Assembly (NCBI GenBank): GCA_947683625.1
Contig: CANTUR010000793.1
Span: 3,410,001 to 3,474,000 of the forward strand
From: Mallotus nudiflorus
Lineage: Eukaryota; Streptophyta; Magnoliopsida; Malpighiales; Euphorbiaceae
DNA: 64,000 bases
Direction of reading: 5' to 3'
Below the pieces are notes generated by a model, which was given only the letters and a program-made list of their open reading frames with translations, searched no databases and was not told the DNA's origin. Below, in pieces: positions 1-12,289 of the stretch. Within the stretch, counting starts at the first letter, position 1. Each line of letters opens with the position of its first letter. The position numbers and the translations under genes were made by a program.

Positions 1-927
1 TGCATGCAAAATGGGTTCGAACAGAAATTCTGCTTACCACATCTCCACTTGGTCAATTTCAGTCTTCTAACAACTTTGTACTGAACTTTGCAATCATTTA
101 CAAGATAATTGTAATATAATTCTTTCTCATACACATTATATTTAGCAAACTAGAACATTGAAATACTTTCTAGAGTATGGAAATGTTTATTAAATAATTT
201 GCAAACCTGTCATAAACTGTTTCTGGCCTGTAATTAAGAAACAATAGAAATTTTTCGAAAGTAAAAAGAGTGGAAGGCCCCTAATGTATGTTCTTTGTCT
301 ACAATATTAATGTATGGATCTTAAAATTATCCATGCAGTTTTAGTCTCTTGAGAAAACTGGATAACAACTTCAAACCATGCTGAGAATGGGAGATTAACA
401 ATATGTCTGCTAAAGAAGCGAACTTCCATAATAAATATTAGGAGTAGCATCTGTACAACAACTTTATAATTTAAAAGTGCAAGCAATGAATGAAGACATA
501 TGGAGATCACAATTAGATATTTAATGATTGTTTGGTGTGAATCGAAAAAATTGACAAGTGAGGTCAATGGCAAGTGGGGCATAGATCCATGTGAACAGAA
601 ACAGACACTTTCAATAATTTAGAGTGATGAAGAAAATAAAAGCTTAAAAATTACTTAGTTCACAGAAATATGAAAAGGTGGAAAAAGAAAAAGAAATTTC
701 AGAATGCTGGCAACCTAGGTCGAGCATTCCCATTTGCTCCCTAACAAAAACATGAAAAGGATGTTCTAACTGATATTCCATAAAGTTTAGTATTTAGTTT
801 ATACTAGAAAATTCATCTGAGCAAACTATAAGAAAAATTAATTTCCTAAGTCCTAATCTGAGAATCGAGAAGAATTTTCTGCCTGCTATATCATCTTCTC
901 TCCTTTTAAGATGTTTTTATAGTCAAA
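1..927 (-). other. Uricase intron 2, left part
   Basis: AT-rich sequence inside intron 2. A 91-codon open frame at 307-582 on the minus strand has no resemblance to uricase or to any family I know, and its composition matches the surrounding intron. I see no exon here. Confidence 0.6.
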
Positions 928-935
928 CTAATTAG

Positions 936-1395
936 TAGGGCTATAAAAGAGCCGAGTTACTCATGTTCAGCTCGATAAAAGCTCATTCAAACTCATATAT
1001 TGAAGCTCATTTAATAAATAAGGCGATTTCAAACCATACAAAGTTCAGTAAGTAAAGTTTGCGAACAAGTTGAAATAGAAGTTCGTGAGTTAATTCATAA
1101 TTTTAATATTTAATAATTTAATTTTAGATATATGATATATAAAAACTAATTGTAAAAAATATATTATAAGAATAAAATCGTAATTTTTATTTAATATACT
1201 ATAATTTATTTTCAATTTTTTAATGTATAATTTTAATTTATAGTTTATATTTTTTAAGATTTCTTTAGGCTTGTTTAAACTTACAAATACCTTGTGAATA
1301 CAAAGTATCGTAGCAAGTTCGGCTCAATTTTAAATGAACCAAGCCTGAGTTAGCCAAAGTTTGACTCATCTTGGCTTGACTCTATTACACCCTTA
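936..1395. mobile_element. hAT-type MITE in uricase intron 2
   Basis: A 460-bp element flanked by a perfect 8-bp target duplication CTAATTAG (928-935 and 1396-1403). The ends are imperfect inverted repeats (TAGGGCTATAA at the left; TAAGGGTGTAATAGAG read from the right). Just inside both ends are GC-rich motifs of the GAGCCGAG / CAAGCC type, and the centre is very AT-rich without an open frame. The 8-bp duplication and terminal GGG point to the hAT superfamily. Confidence 0.8.
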
Positions 1396-1403
1396 CTAAT
1401 TAG

Positions 1404-1564
1404 TAATTACTAACCAGAACTAAACTAACACAATTATTTACAAAAAAAAAAAAAAAAAAAAATCTTTCTTCTACAATTACCGCTAAGTTGTTATTGTTAT
1501 TATTATTGTTTTAATCTCAATACAGAAACAGGATTCAAAGATATGAATTTTCTGCAGTACTTAC
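1404..1564 (-). other. Uricase intron 2, part next to exon 2
   Basis: Intron sequence between the MITE and exon 2. It contains a run of about 21 A at 1441-1461 and a short ATT/GTT repeat at 1490-1512. Nothing else seen. Confidence 0.6.
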
Positions 1565-2540
1565 CTCCTTGTAAAAGGACGTGAAGTGTTGAGCCAGCAA
1601 AATTGCAAAGTTCTCTGCAGAAAGTTGCTCTGTACATTCCTTTGCTTTCGCATATACCTGTACCATTACAATTATATTATCACCAACTCACAATCCAATA
1701 GTAGTACCAGGTAGCTACTGTAATAGATCGAGCATCACTGCCTACGCAACTTTTAATTTGTCACGTTCGTTAAAAGACTCTACCCAAACAGTTAGAGATT
1801 AAAAGGGCAAATTAATTTTGAAACAATACTTGTACGGATCCATATCTATCTCATGAGTAAAAGAAAAAAATAAAAAGGTCATATTTTGTGAATTGTGAGA
1901 TCCAATCACGTCAAAACACCTTTTTTTTTTTTTTTTCCATTTTCTCTCAAGAATATGTGCAGGATCTATATGCAGAAATAGAATCGCCCACCAACTAATA
2001 CTGCCAGATTCATGAAATTTTTTCCTCTCTGGGTGTGTGAGCGAGATCAATAAACCTGGAGTGTTTTCCCATTCTTTAGACCCCAAGTTAAGAATAAATT
2101 AACAGTAAACTACAGAAAACTTTGAATCTGGGATCTGAAGATACAGAAAAACAGAGCATAGTACAACTAAAAGGCAATGGACTTGTGTTCGAATTATCGG
2201 TGATCAGTGAAATGTTTCTATAGAATTAAAGAATAACCCATGAACAGAAATTATCATCCAGCCAATTCAGGAAACTGTAATTATAGTTCAGTATCCACTA
2301 GCGTTGACCAAAAAGAAATTGTCTGAAAGTGGTTACCGTATTCTTCATGGTATCAGTGGCGACAATATTAGAGTTATCATCTCTTGAATAGGCATTGAGG
2401 CAATCAGAAAGAAGGCTGATGCTAACGCTCCACTCCACCATGAAATGATTGCCATCTTTTCTTCTCCAAACTCTGGTCACTCTCACTCTATCTTTGCCGT
2501 GTCTCTGCTCAAACTTAAATCCATCCAATTCACGTGCCAT
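1565..2540 (-). CDS. Urate oxidase (uricase), exons 1 and 2; 3' part beyond left edge
   Basis: Peroxisomal urate oxidase of purine breakdown: urate + O2 + H2O gives 5-hydroxyisourate and H2O2. Exon 1 is 2540-2337 (68 codons, ATG at 2540); exon 2 is 1657-1565 (31 codons). Both end in phase 0 with good sites: donors GTAACC (2336) and GTAAGT (1564), acceptor CAG (1658-1660). Seen: the N-terminal block GFKFEQRHGKDRVRV, then IVATDTMKNT at the end of exon 1, then VYAKAKEC and FAILLAQHFTSFYKE in exon 2. By family knowledge the catalytic pair is the Lys of HGK (residue 16) and the Thr of VATD (residue 62); both are present. The remaining roughly two thirds of the protein, including any C-terminal peroxisome signal, is not in the window: I find no third exon in 1-1564, so intron 2 exceeds 1.5 kb. 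Reading frame intact where seen. Confidence 0.93.
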
Positions 2541-2640
2541 GATCGGACTGAAACTGATTGATTCTTCTAAGAAAAGTAGTATGTGAGATAAAGCAGAAAT
2601 ACAAGAAAAGAATACGACGAGGAAAGAAAGACACAAAACA

Positions 2641-2650
2641 CTATTTTATA
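2641..2650 (-). promoter_or_regulatory. TATA box of the uricase gene
   Basis: On the minus strand the sequence reads GCGTATAAAATAG, a good TATA box about 100 bp upstream of the uricase ATG at 2540, leaving room for a 60-80 nt leader. Confidence 0.6.
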
Positions 2651-2815
2651 CGCAAATCAATAGTACACTGTTTTTGTTTTGTTTTTAAACGCCAACAGTA
2701 AAAGATAGGTGATGGTAGCCGCAGGAAACAAAAAATGTTGTCAAGCAACTTGGTCAAAGGATGTTTCCGTGATGCCTATCCCCTTCAATTTCCCGAATTT
2801 TGGCACGTCAATTCA

Positions 2816-2826
2816 ATGACGTGGCA
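2816..2826. promoter_or_regulatory. ACGT-core (ABRE/G-box-like) element upstream of uricase
   Basis: TGACGTGGCA contains the ACGTGGC core bound by plant bZIP factors. It lies about 280 bp upstream of the uricase ATG. Placement is reasonable for a promoter element, but a short motif like this can occur by chance. Confidence 0.3.
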
Positions 2827-2879
2827 AAATTTGATACCAATCTGAAGCAGCGCACCATATGGACAGCGGGGTGGAGTAA

Positions 2880-3480
2880 TTTTGCTCGCCTCTTTCAAGT
2901 TTTGTTTAATTATGGGTTTATTTGTAAATTTAAATAAATATATTTAATTTAAATAAAAAATTTTAATTTATTTTAAATTTTAAATTTTATGAAATTATTT
3001 GAAATTAAATTAATTTTTATTAATAAAATATATTTTTAAAAATAAATTTTATTTGAAAATAAAATTAATTTTTTAATAAAATTAAACCCAATTAAAAGTA
3101 AATAAGAGGTAAATATCATTGTAGTATCCGATTTTCATTTTTTTCAACAATTTTACCATATGTTTGGGGAAATAATTTTTTCTCAATCAATCATGCCTCA
3201 ACTGGATAAATTCACTTATTTTACACAATTTGACAATTTATTAAATAGAAAACGGGTTGAATATAGCAAAAAAAAAAAAAACCTCTCTACACACAAAAAC
3301 TATATAAATGATTTATTAAATAGAGAACGGGTTGAATATAGAAAAAAAATCTTATTTTTATGAAAATAAGATTAGAAGTTGGAGAGTTCTCAAAAAAGAT
3401 TAAAAGTTGAAGAGTTATAAAATAAGATTAAAAATTGTATTTTATTTACATTTGATGCTTCATGCTTCATTCCATTAAAA
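2880..3480. other. AT-rich intergenic DNA with a short tandem repeat
   Basis: 2880-3130 is almost pure A/T. At 3237-3273 and 3313-3350 there are two nearly identical copies of a segment containing CGGGTTGAATATAG, about 76 bp apart and each followed by an A run: a two-copy tandem duplication. The 67-codon open frame over it (3160-3363) is a by-product of that repeat. Confidence 0.5.
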
Positions 3481-6205
3481 ATTGATGGGTTATCGGTAAG
3501 CTTTCTGCCTAACAAGTGCATTCATCTTGTTCATAATCCTTGTACAAAAACCATGCCTTATTGTTGAAAGAAGAATTGATTGAATCCTGAGTAGCTTCTT
3601 CTTGCCCAATTGTCTCATCGTATGTGAGGGATGGAAAATTTTATCTTTTCATGAGTAGGTTGTTTGCAAGAATAGGTTTCACATAAATCTCTAGAAGGTC
3701 ATTCTCTGTCTCCTTCGGGTGTCGAACTCATCTTGGGCTACTAAAGAATGGTAAAATAGTAGCTAGCAGCTTCCATAATTGTCTAAGATAGGCCACAAAG
3801 GGAAGCATAAAAGGATTCATAAACATATGGAGCTATTCATGAGTCAATAGACTGTTCGAAAGTAACTGATCGCGCATTAGCATTAGTAAGGGAAGGGAAG
3901 GACCTTATTGACCTAAGGAAAGTGTAGCCCAGCCAATAGCAAGTGAATCCGAAGAGCTTTTTTTATGTATAAAGGGCTTTTCGACGTGCATCAGATCTGG
4001 GCAGCTAGGAAGGAAAACTCTAAAGCCAATATGTTATTTTCAAATGTGCACATGAAGAAGAAAAGGTTGTTTGGGAGATTAAGTGCCTAGCCTTAGCCTT
4101 AGATGGAGCAAAGCAGACCGAGGGCATTAATTGAGATTTAATTCCATTCCTTCTCTTTCTATGGCATTTGTCATGTCTTTCATCCCTTTTCGTGTACTTA
4201 TCTTTATTTGTCAAGTTTGACACTAAGAATACTTGATCTCTCGCTCTTCATAAAAAAATAATTTCATTGCCTTTATTTGATCTTTATGAATCAACATCAG
4301 CTGAAGATCTTATTTATAGCTTCTTATTGCATCTTAGAGAATTATGAGACCCGCTCCTTAGTCCTCTATAGGCTAAACCGCTCCTTAGTCCTCCATAAAG
4401 GGTGTCCATGGGATAAATCATGTTTTTTCATCTAGAAGTAACTGGAAGCAACAACTATTGCTAACGTGCAATGGCTTCCAGTAAGTTGCTTACCAACCAC
4501 CCCACTCTAATAAAATTCCTTGCTTGTACCCCTTTTTAAAAACTTCACTATTCGAGACTAGCCAAGAGGAAAATCTTGACATTCTATTTTTATCATTCAC
4601 CTAAGTCTTTCATAGCACAATGTTTGACAACTTAGACACAACCATTTTATTTTGGGCTTTGCTTTAACTGAAGAGCTCTTCACGTTTTGTGATCTTTACA
4701 CCTTAGTGAATTGACACCTTTGTTAGGCAACGTATGGAATGGGTGAGAGCGAATGCTAGAAGAAAGATGATTAGTTTGGGCCTTTAAGTTGATATTCGAT
4801 TGCACAAACAACTCTTTGGTAGCTCTTACCTACAACAATGTTTTTATCTTTTTTTTTTCTTGTAGTTAATCAAGAGTTAGTTTCTTAAATGGAAACAATA
4901 ATTAACGGAAGCCCATTCACGACTTCCGAAAGATGGATCCCCACAATCAACTCATCCAATAACAATATGAGAATTGGTAAAGAATAAATCAAAAAAAGTT
5001 GGAAAGACTCGTTAAGCAATAAAATCATCCCCCTTATATGCTTCCTTTACAATTTTATACACATTAGCAAAAAAAGGATATAAACAAAAAAGGCCTATCT
5101 GATCTTTCTTTTGCAATCCTTCCTTTATGAGGCCAACTGACTGCTTAATGTTATCCTTACCTATTTTATCCACTTGATCTTACTTTATTTTATAAAGACT
5201 AAATGGTAAAAGACATTTGACAATTGGGCAGAAAGGAGAGGCTCACAGGCTCTACTCAATAATAAGATTTATTGACCCATTTCAAGATTACCTTCAATCG
5301 AAGATAAGCAGATTGGTAAGAATGTGCCTTAGCTAACTGAAAAGGAATGCCTCTGAGGCTTCGATCGACTGGTTTGAGTATCATCTCCTCTTGAGCCTGT
5401 TAATAATAATAAGTCGCATAAGTGGCTTAGCCCTTGGTTTATGCCATTAGTGGCTTGTCACACTCCCTATCAAAATAGCCCTCAAACAAACAAGCTACTA
5501 CGATGATAGCTACTACTTTTAGTGTTACTTATAGATGATCTTTGGGAAGGCAAACTACACTAATCATAGGGGCATGACAGCATGAACTTGAGATCTCTAG
5601 CGAAATACATAAAATCATTTTTCAATCAACAATACTTATATGACATCCATATGGCAACTTTGCAAAATATTAAAATTTTAATTTAATGGTACATATGGTG
5701 CTACATGAAATCATATATAACAAAAAAAATATTAAAATTAAAGGAAAAAATTATTAAAAAATTAAGGGAAAAGTACAATAAAATATCTTGTGGTTAGTTT
5801 TTTTTAATTTTAGAAGACTAAGGTATTTTTCGTAACATTTAAAAATTTGTGGTTTGATTTTACTTGAATTTTGGAACCGCGCTCAGTAATATTATTAAAA
5901 ATATATAATATAATGTTAAAATAATATGAATTTTCAATAGTAAAATTATTCATTAAGTACTAAAGCATTCAAATAAGTAAAATAAATTCACAATAAATAA
6001 AAATAAGATGTATTTTTAAAGTTATTATGAATAAAAAGAAATAATTTTTAAAATGAATTTGTAATATTTTTAAAATATCTCAATAGTTATATTAATGGTA
6101 GATTACAAGTAAAACATTTATATTATTGCAAGAGAGTGTTATATTAAAGTTTTATTACAAAATAATAACGTTGTTAATTAATAAGGTATTAAAGAGTTAT
6201 AAGCA
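3481..6205. other. Intergenic DNA, no gene recognised
   Basis: 3480-5600 is less AT-rich than its flanks and unlike the nearby transposon families. A 13-base unit CCGCTCCTTAGTC occurs twice at 4350-4395. No open frame reaches 80 codons and none looks coding. The texture recalls plant mitochondrial spacer, but I see no mitochondrial gene to prove it. 5680-6190 is AT-rich with no recognisable element ends. Confidence 0.4.
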
Positions 6206-8150
6206 TATGATATGCTTTGGTGGGAAGTTATTCGACATACCTTAGTTGATGTGGGTTTGCCTATCAGTTTAATCTCTATCATCATGTAGTGTATTAATAC
6301 GTCTTCTATGGCAATTTTGTAGAATGGCGAAACCATTGATAGCTTTCAACCTTTTAGAGGGATTAGGCAAAGGGATCCACTCTCCCCATATCTCTTTGTG
6401 CTATATATAGAGAGACTTGCCCAAAGTATATCTTCTGTTGTCTCTAATAACTCTTGGAGACCTATTTTCTTTAATAAAGATGGCTTGCCTCTCTCTTACC
6501 TTTTCTTTGCGAACGACCTCTTTTTGTTTGCAGAGGCAACAAACCATTAAATGGTTATAGTTTTAAAGGTGTTACAGGACTTTTATGAGTGCTCGGACCA
6601 AAGCATCAACTATGAAAAATCACTTGTCTATTTCTTGGCAAATGTTGCTTGGCTTGCTTCCAGGTTGAAGTTTCAGATTACCAATGATTTAGGTAAATAT
6701 TTGGGTGTGCCAATGCTCCACTCAAGCATTTCAAGGTCTATTTATAGTCTTATTTTGAAGAAAGTCCTAAAGTGGTTGTCGGGTTAGAATGCTAATGGAT
6801 TATCTCTTGTGGGTAGCATTACTTTGGCAAATTCAGTTCATGAAGCTATTCCTTTCTACATAATGCAGACATATAAACCGCTTGCTTCTTTATGTGATAA
6901 AATTGAATAGTGGTACAAAAGCTTTATTTAGGGATATGGTGATAACATGAAGTGTGTTAATCTTGTGTCGTGGTAGTAGATGTGCATTTCGAGAGCTATG
7001 GGAGGGCACTAGGTTAAAGAATCTTTATCATATAAATACCCTATTTCTTATGAAAGTTAGTTAGGCTTTAATCACTAAGCCAGATGATCTCTAAGTGAAA
7101 GTTCTATCCTTAAAGTATAAGGTGGACTTACACTTAATCCCTTCCTCTATCTCCCGTAGGAACAATTCTTTAATCTGGAAAGAGATTAGTAAACTTTGGT
7201 CATCTATTTTAAAAGAAATAAGGTGGCCTCTTGGGGATGGCTCTTGGGTTTCTTTTTGGTGGGATCGTTGGGCTCTTGATGCCCTATTATATATAGTAGC
7301 TTTAAGAGAGTTCCTACTGGACATAAAAGATTGGGTGGTTATGGATTATATGGATGATAATGGGCAGTGGAAATGGGACTTATTCTAGGGACAGCTCCCT
7401 CATCATGCTATTATAAGAATTACAACTATTAAACCTCTAAGATCTCATAATGGTTTTGATAAAGTTTATTGGAATCTCTATGCGTCTACATAATTTAATA
7501 CTAAGTCTGCCTATAACAAAGTTAATGAGGTTCATGATATACGTAGGAATATGTTATAGGATGCAATTTGCAGATGGAGTGGTCCACAAAGATTGAGAAC
7601 CTTCCTTTGGCTAGTGGCTCATCAACATATTCTGCCCAAAAAAGAACTTACTTATAGACATATTTTGAGCAACACTATATGTTTAGTGTGTCATCTAGCT
7701 GAAGAAATAACTCTTCATGTGCTTCAAGATTATGTAGTTGTGGCCTTAGTATAGAAAAGTCTAATTTCGAGTTCTTAACATTATGTATTTTTCAATATAA
7801 ATCTTAGAAAATGGCTTCTCGCTAATCTACTAAAAAAATTAGTTTAAGCTATGATTCTCTATGGACTTGTATTTTCAGGTTGGCTATTTGGCGGCTATGG
7901 TTTTAGTGCAACACTTTGGTCTTTCAAAACTCTACTCAGAAGGGTGATAAAGTTAAAGATATTCAAACTCGAGCTAAGGAAGTGGTTTCGTCTCTCAAAA
8001 AGTTAGGTTCATTTATAGCTTTTAGTGGCTTATGCCATATGGACTTAACTGGGTGGGATCCTCTAAGGAGAATTACTTTAAAGTCAATATAAATGGGTAT
8101 ATTAAATTTAATTTGAATTATGCTTCATGTAATTCCACAAGTGCCAAGAG
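6206..8150 (+). pseudogene. L1-type LINE reverse transcriptase, zf-RVT and start of RNase H, decayed
   Basis: Broken ORF2 of a plant non-LTR retrotransposon. Reading across stops and shifts, the order is: RT palm with FRGIRQRDPLSPYLF (about 6353-6405), the active-site box as FANDLF where the family has FADDL/YADD (about 6507), then a thumb-like segment with KYLGVPML (6551-6787), a segment matching the zf-RVT region (WSGPQRLRTFLWLV, about 7575-7620, then ICLVCHLAEE), and an RNase H start at about 8040-8150 (YFKVNINGYIKFN). The second-position Asp of the catalytic box is replaced by Asn and many stops are present, so it is inactive. No 5' end, poly(A) tail or target duplication was found; both ends look truncated. 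Confidence 0.85.
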
Positions 8151-8189
8151 GGTGGTGAATTGGCTTTTTGAGCAATATAGGGAATTTTG

Positions 8190-9330
8190 ATTTCACACTT
8201 AAAAGAAAACCAAAATCAAAGTAAGAGCTAAATTAAATGAAGAAGAAGAGCAATAAAACACCAAGGATTTATAGAGCTTCTGCTCTTAAAGCCTACTTGT
8301 TGACCCTTTGCATGATAAAGATCATGATCAATCTCAAAATAACCTTGGTTTTAGTTGCTAATATTTATATTTAAGTGTGTTTATAAGTTCAGAATAAAAA
8401 GATGCATTTAGAGGCTCAAAAGTCAAGTTTTCTCAACTAAAAGTGCTCCTTACGAGCTCCCCTCATGATTGGGCGCTATAGTCACGAGCAGAAGGCTAAA
8501 ATAAATACGAATTGAGCAAAGGGACAGTGTTGCTCATAAGCATTATTCACGTATAAGAAGCTCTTAAGGCAATCATAACTGCTATAATTGGTCTTTTTTT
8601 GAATGCAACAACTAGCATTTCACTCCTTAAGAGCCAGAACTTGCTCCATATGATCGTGAGCGGCATTCTGATAGAAATAAGTGCAAGATGATTTAAAAAT
8701 CAATAAGAGACATTAGAGACATCTTTGATATATCCAATAGCCATATTTTTTAGTGTTTATTTAAATAAACACTCCATAGAGTTTAATTGAAGTTTAAAGA
8801 AACTTGTTTATTCATTATACTTTCTTAAGCATTCAATTAAGCTCTCAAAACTCTCTTTAAATTCATTTTGTATTTGTATAACTCTTATGAGAGTTTATGA
8901 GTGTTAGAATAAATATTCTTATTCTTCTATTTTATGGCTTTAGAAAATGAGAAGTGAGATTATATTCTAAAGGAAATGGTTTAAGTGTTTAGCCATTAAA
9001 ACACTTGGGAATTTAGTTTTAGTGTGATCCTTGAAAACACTTGTGAATTAGTTTTGAGTGAGCCTTTGAAAACTCAAGTTGTAAGGTTAAAGAGTGAGCC
9101 TTAAATTCTTATGTAATCTTAATCTTATGAGTAAGATTATGGGGATTGAAAATCCTACCTTAGGGATAAGTTAGGTGGAGACATAGGATTGTTGAGAAAT
9201 GAAACTGCTTAAATCATTATGTTTATTGTTCTTCTTACTCTATTCTCTTTTAATTCTTGCTCAATTCTTTAAAATAATTTTTTTTCTAAAATCCTCATTA
9301 GCCTTATTCACCCTCCTTTTAAGACTTTTA
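8190..9330 (+). mobile_element. Copia-type LTR, 3' portion (probable)
   Basis: Non-coding sequence that ends directly at an initiator-Met primer-site remnant (9332-9344). The last 400 bases have phrasing typical of SIRE-like copia LTRs: a repeated 'gaaaacact ... gtgagcc' pattern and a CT-rich tail before the primer site. The left boundary is not visible and no second copy exists in the window, so this is inference from position and style. Confidence 0.45.
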
Positions 9331-9331
9331 A

Positions 9332-9344
9332 TTAGTATAAGAGC
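9332..9344 (+). other. Degenerate tRNA-iMet primer-binding site
   Basis: TTAGTATAAGAGC differs from the common plant PBS TGGTATCAGAGC at a few positions. The Tat-type gag remnant begins only about 90 bp further on. Copia elements, not Tat elements, use this primer, so the two pieces come from different elements and a junction lies at about 9350-9430. Confidence 0.5.
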
Positions 9345-9432
9345 TTGAATTCTAGGAACTTCATTGCTAGAATACAAGATCATGAGGAGTGAATCATAAA
9401 ACTTTGCTAATTCTAGGTTAAAAAGACGAGCC

Positions 9433-10060
9433 ACTTCTAGATGATTTTAAACTACCTAACTTTGTTAAGTTTGATGGAACAGGGGATCCAAGGGTCTATC
9501 TATGGCAATATGCTACCTCCATGGTTGCTACAAAGTTTATAGAATCTCAGAATGTTTGATTCTTCTTTACATCATTAGAGGAAGGACTGAGGGCATGGTT
9601 CTTTGACCTAGAAGATAAAATCAAAAGTGATTGGCTACTGCTAACTCAGAAGTTTATCAAGCAGTATAAATACAACAATCATCTAGACATCACTTGAAGA
9701 GATCTTGAGACCATAAAGTAGAAACCCAGTGAAGCTTTCTTTGATTATGTCACAAGATGGTAGGGAAAGGCAGTTAAAATGAGAAACTGTCCTCTATAGG
9801 ATGAATAAATAGAGCTGATAATCAAAGGGGCACTACTGCACTTCAAAAAATATATAATCTTTACTCATTTTCTTGACTTTAAAGCTCTTTATCAGGCTGG
9901 GAATAAAATTGAGGATGACGAACCTCAGTAAGCCAAGAACACCTTCTGTCGTAACACCCAACCAAACATCCAAAACACCTTCACCAGAGCCACAGAAATA
10001 AATATGATCCAACCTAACACTATAGTTCACCATTTATCAATGCCATCATACCACTAAGAA
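9433..10060 (+). pseudogene. Tat/Ogre-type Ty3/gypsy gag remnant
   Basis: Capsid-type Gag of a family A element. Readable in one frame across stops: FKLPNFVKFDGTGDPRVYL, then W-x-F-x-x-L and W..L...F...Y patterns that match the retrotransposon gag domain (LEEGLRAWFFDLEDKI, then SDWLLLTQKFIKQY). In-frame stops sit at family Gln/Trp/Arg positions. A proline- and threonine-rich stretch follows without zinc knuckles that I can recognise. The 5' LTR and leader of this copy are missing. Confidence 0.8.
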
Positions 10061-11100
10061 AGTTCTCAAACTTTAACCTCCCACTATTCAAAGTATACTA
10101 AAGACTCTAACAATAGAACCTCCTACAACCTCAAGAATCTATGCCTTTTCCAAACCCATTACCCCCTTAGATTAACTAAAACTTGTTCTACTACTTTCAC
10201 TAGATGCCCAGTCATACCACTGATACATGCAAAACCCTCAAGAATGTAATCCAAGACCTCATTGACTCTGGGAAAATCAACAACCCAGAAAAATAACCTA
10301 GCATCAAGACCAATCCTCTCCCAAACTATAAAAACATGCCTTCACCAACCATTAACATGATTTCCTCCAATCTACCAGTAAACCTTGTTGAACAATCAAT
10401 CCAAGAAGTCCAAGAAACCTAAGATAAGCCCTCAAAAGATGAACTCTCGAGTCTCATTCTTAAACCTCATGACTCTAGTGAAAAAGAGTAATGCCCTTCT
10501 ACCTTTGAATATAATCCAATGCCCCAAAACTTCCTTCCTCACTTGATGATGCAAAAAAGAGCTAGGGATATAGCTCTCCCTATGAATGGTGAAGTGATTG
10601 ATTGCCTTTACTCATAAGAAGTAGACATAGATGAAAATCCCAGTAGTGACCATGAAGTAAGAGATTTACTAGGCCAACTATCTAGGAAGTTGGACTATAA
10701 AATTAAGTACACAACACCTCCTGCTACCCACACACACTTAGAAGACATAGTACCCTTAGGATGGGGAGAAGAATTTGACAATGAAAATGAGGTGGTCAGT
10801 ACTATTTAGCTTTAGAACCTATAAGTCATGGGGATCAATAAATGGTATGACACTAATGATACTGAATTCATTGTCTGGGACCAGAACAATAATACAAAAG
10901 TAGATAAATAAGCAACTAAGAAGCCCTCACGAGCAATTAATCATATAACTTATAGCGGGTGGGTATATTAACCTCTTGAGAAAGAAAAGGATCCCTCTAA
11001 AGGAAAAGAAGTAACAAGTGATGAAGCTCCAATCAAAGAGGAAGACATTATCCTTATACAGCTTAAAAAGACTTAGGCATAAGCTAGTATCTAGGACCTA
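10061..11100 (+). pseudogene. Gag-protease linker of the family A element
   Basis: Low-constraint linker between Gag and protease, rich in Pro, Ser, Thr, Asp and Glu when translated, with frequent stops. From about 10540 the translation is better conserved (LPHLMMQKRARDIALPMNG, later HEVRDLLGQLSRKLDYKI). Such long linkers are usual in Tat-lineage polyproteins. No separate gene. Confidence 0.6.
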
Positions 11101-11862
11101 CTCATGGCCTCCAAGAAGCATAGGGATGCCTTTGTTAAAGCACTAGATAAGGAAAAGGACACTAATGCCTCACCTTGGGAGATGATAGCCTCTCTAATGA
11201 AAGCTCCCTCTTATGCAATCACCTTTTCAAATGAAGATTTGCACCTCGAGGGAAGGGTCCACAACCATCCTCTCTTCATACAAGCAATTATTAGATTTAA
11301 GAAAATTTCATGTGTTATGGTGGATGATGGATCTACCATTAATGTTTGCCCCCTGAGGTTGCTACATAAGTTCGAGATGAATGTTGAAAGTCTAGAAGAA
11401 TCCAATATGGTTATACGAGCCTATGATGATTCAAAGAAGCTAGTTATGGGCACTTTTAAAGTAGTAGTCATAATGGGGGATATCAAATTAGCAATAGAAT
11501 TTACCATCTTGGACAGCCCTCCAACTTTTTCCCTACTACTAGGAAGACCTTAGTTCCACCCACTAGGGAGTACACCCTCCACTATGCATTGAAAGATTAA
11601 GTTCCCTCTGAACGGAAAGGTCACTACCATCCTTGCTGAAACAAAAAACATTATTGCTTGTCTAAATGTGGTCCCACTAGGATTTTATGTTTCTATAATC
11701 AGTATCAGTTATGTTAATCCCAAAGTTACTACTATGATGAAGAAAATGCAATATCTACCTGGAACAGGATTAGGAGGAAGGAACATTTATGGTCTAGGGT
11801 ATGATCCTAAAGAGGACACTGGGGCTAAGAAGTTAATCTCTTTTATGATTGAAAACTCAACC
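11101..11862 (+). pseudogene. Retroviral-type aspartic protease and G-patch, family A
   Basis: The open part 11104-11553 encodes an aspartic protease: the catalytic motif is VMVDDGSTINVCPL, close to the plant Tat form V-D-G-G-S, and the flap/second half ends in FSLLLGRP. One stop later, 11668-11862 holds a G-patch-like motif (MKKMQYLPGTGLGGRNIYGL) next to the protease. The catalytic Asp and the following Gly-Ser are kept, but stops at about 11550 and 11590 break the polyprotein. Confidence 0.8.
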
Positions 11863-12289
11863 TAAGTCTACCAAGGATAAGTTGAGAAGTGGGTGAGCGA
11901 GGGAATCTAGAAATCAAGGTTCAAGATCTTCAATGATACCCTTAAAGGAAAGCACTCACTAGATATAGTCATTGAAATTGACATCAACAAACTGATGAGA
12001 AATTTGGAGCTAGAATCTGGGAGTGAGACTATCAATGATGCTCAAGCTACTACCATACTTGAATCAAGCATTGATGATATCCTATTTGAAGAAATTGCTG
12101 ATGATGATCTCTGTACTTTTTCATTATTTAAAACTGATGATGTAATGAACTTTAAAGTTAATGCAATGAAATGAAATTTTTCTTACTTGTTTAATGTCTT
12201 TGCTGATGGTAGTATGTATTGCATTTATTAAAAGGTTAGCATATTTGACATTCATTCTATATGCACTGAATCATTTAACATTGGCACAT

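Noticed and set aside
307..582. 91-codon minus-strand open frame inside uricase intron 2
   Set aside because: No uricase motif, no family resemblance, and composition equals that of the intron.
3480..5600. Possible mitochondrial DNA insert
   Set aside because: Texture and base composition suggest it, but I could not identify any mitochondrial gene or conserved segment.
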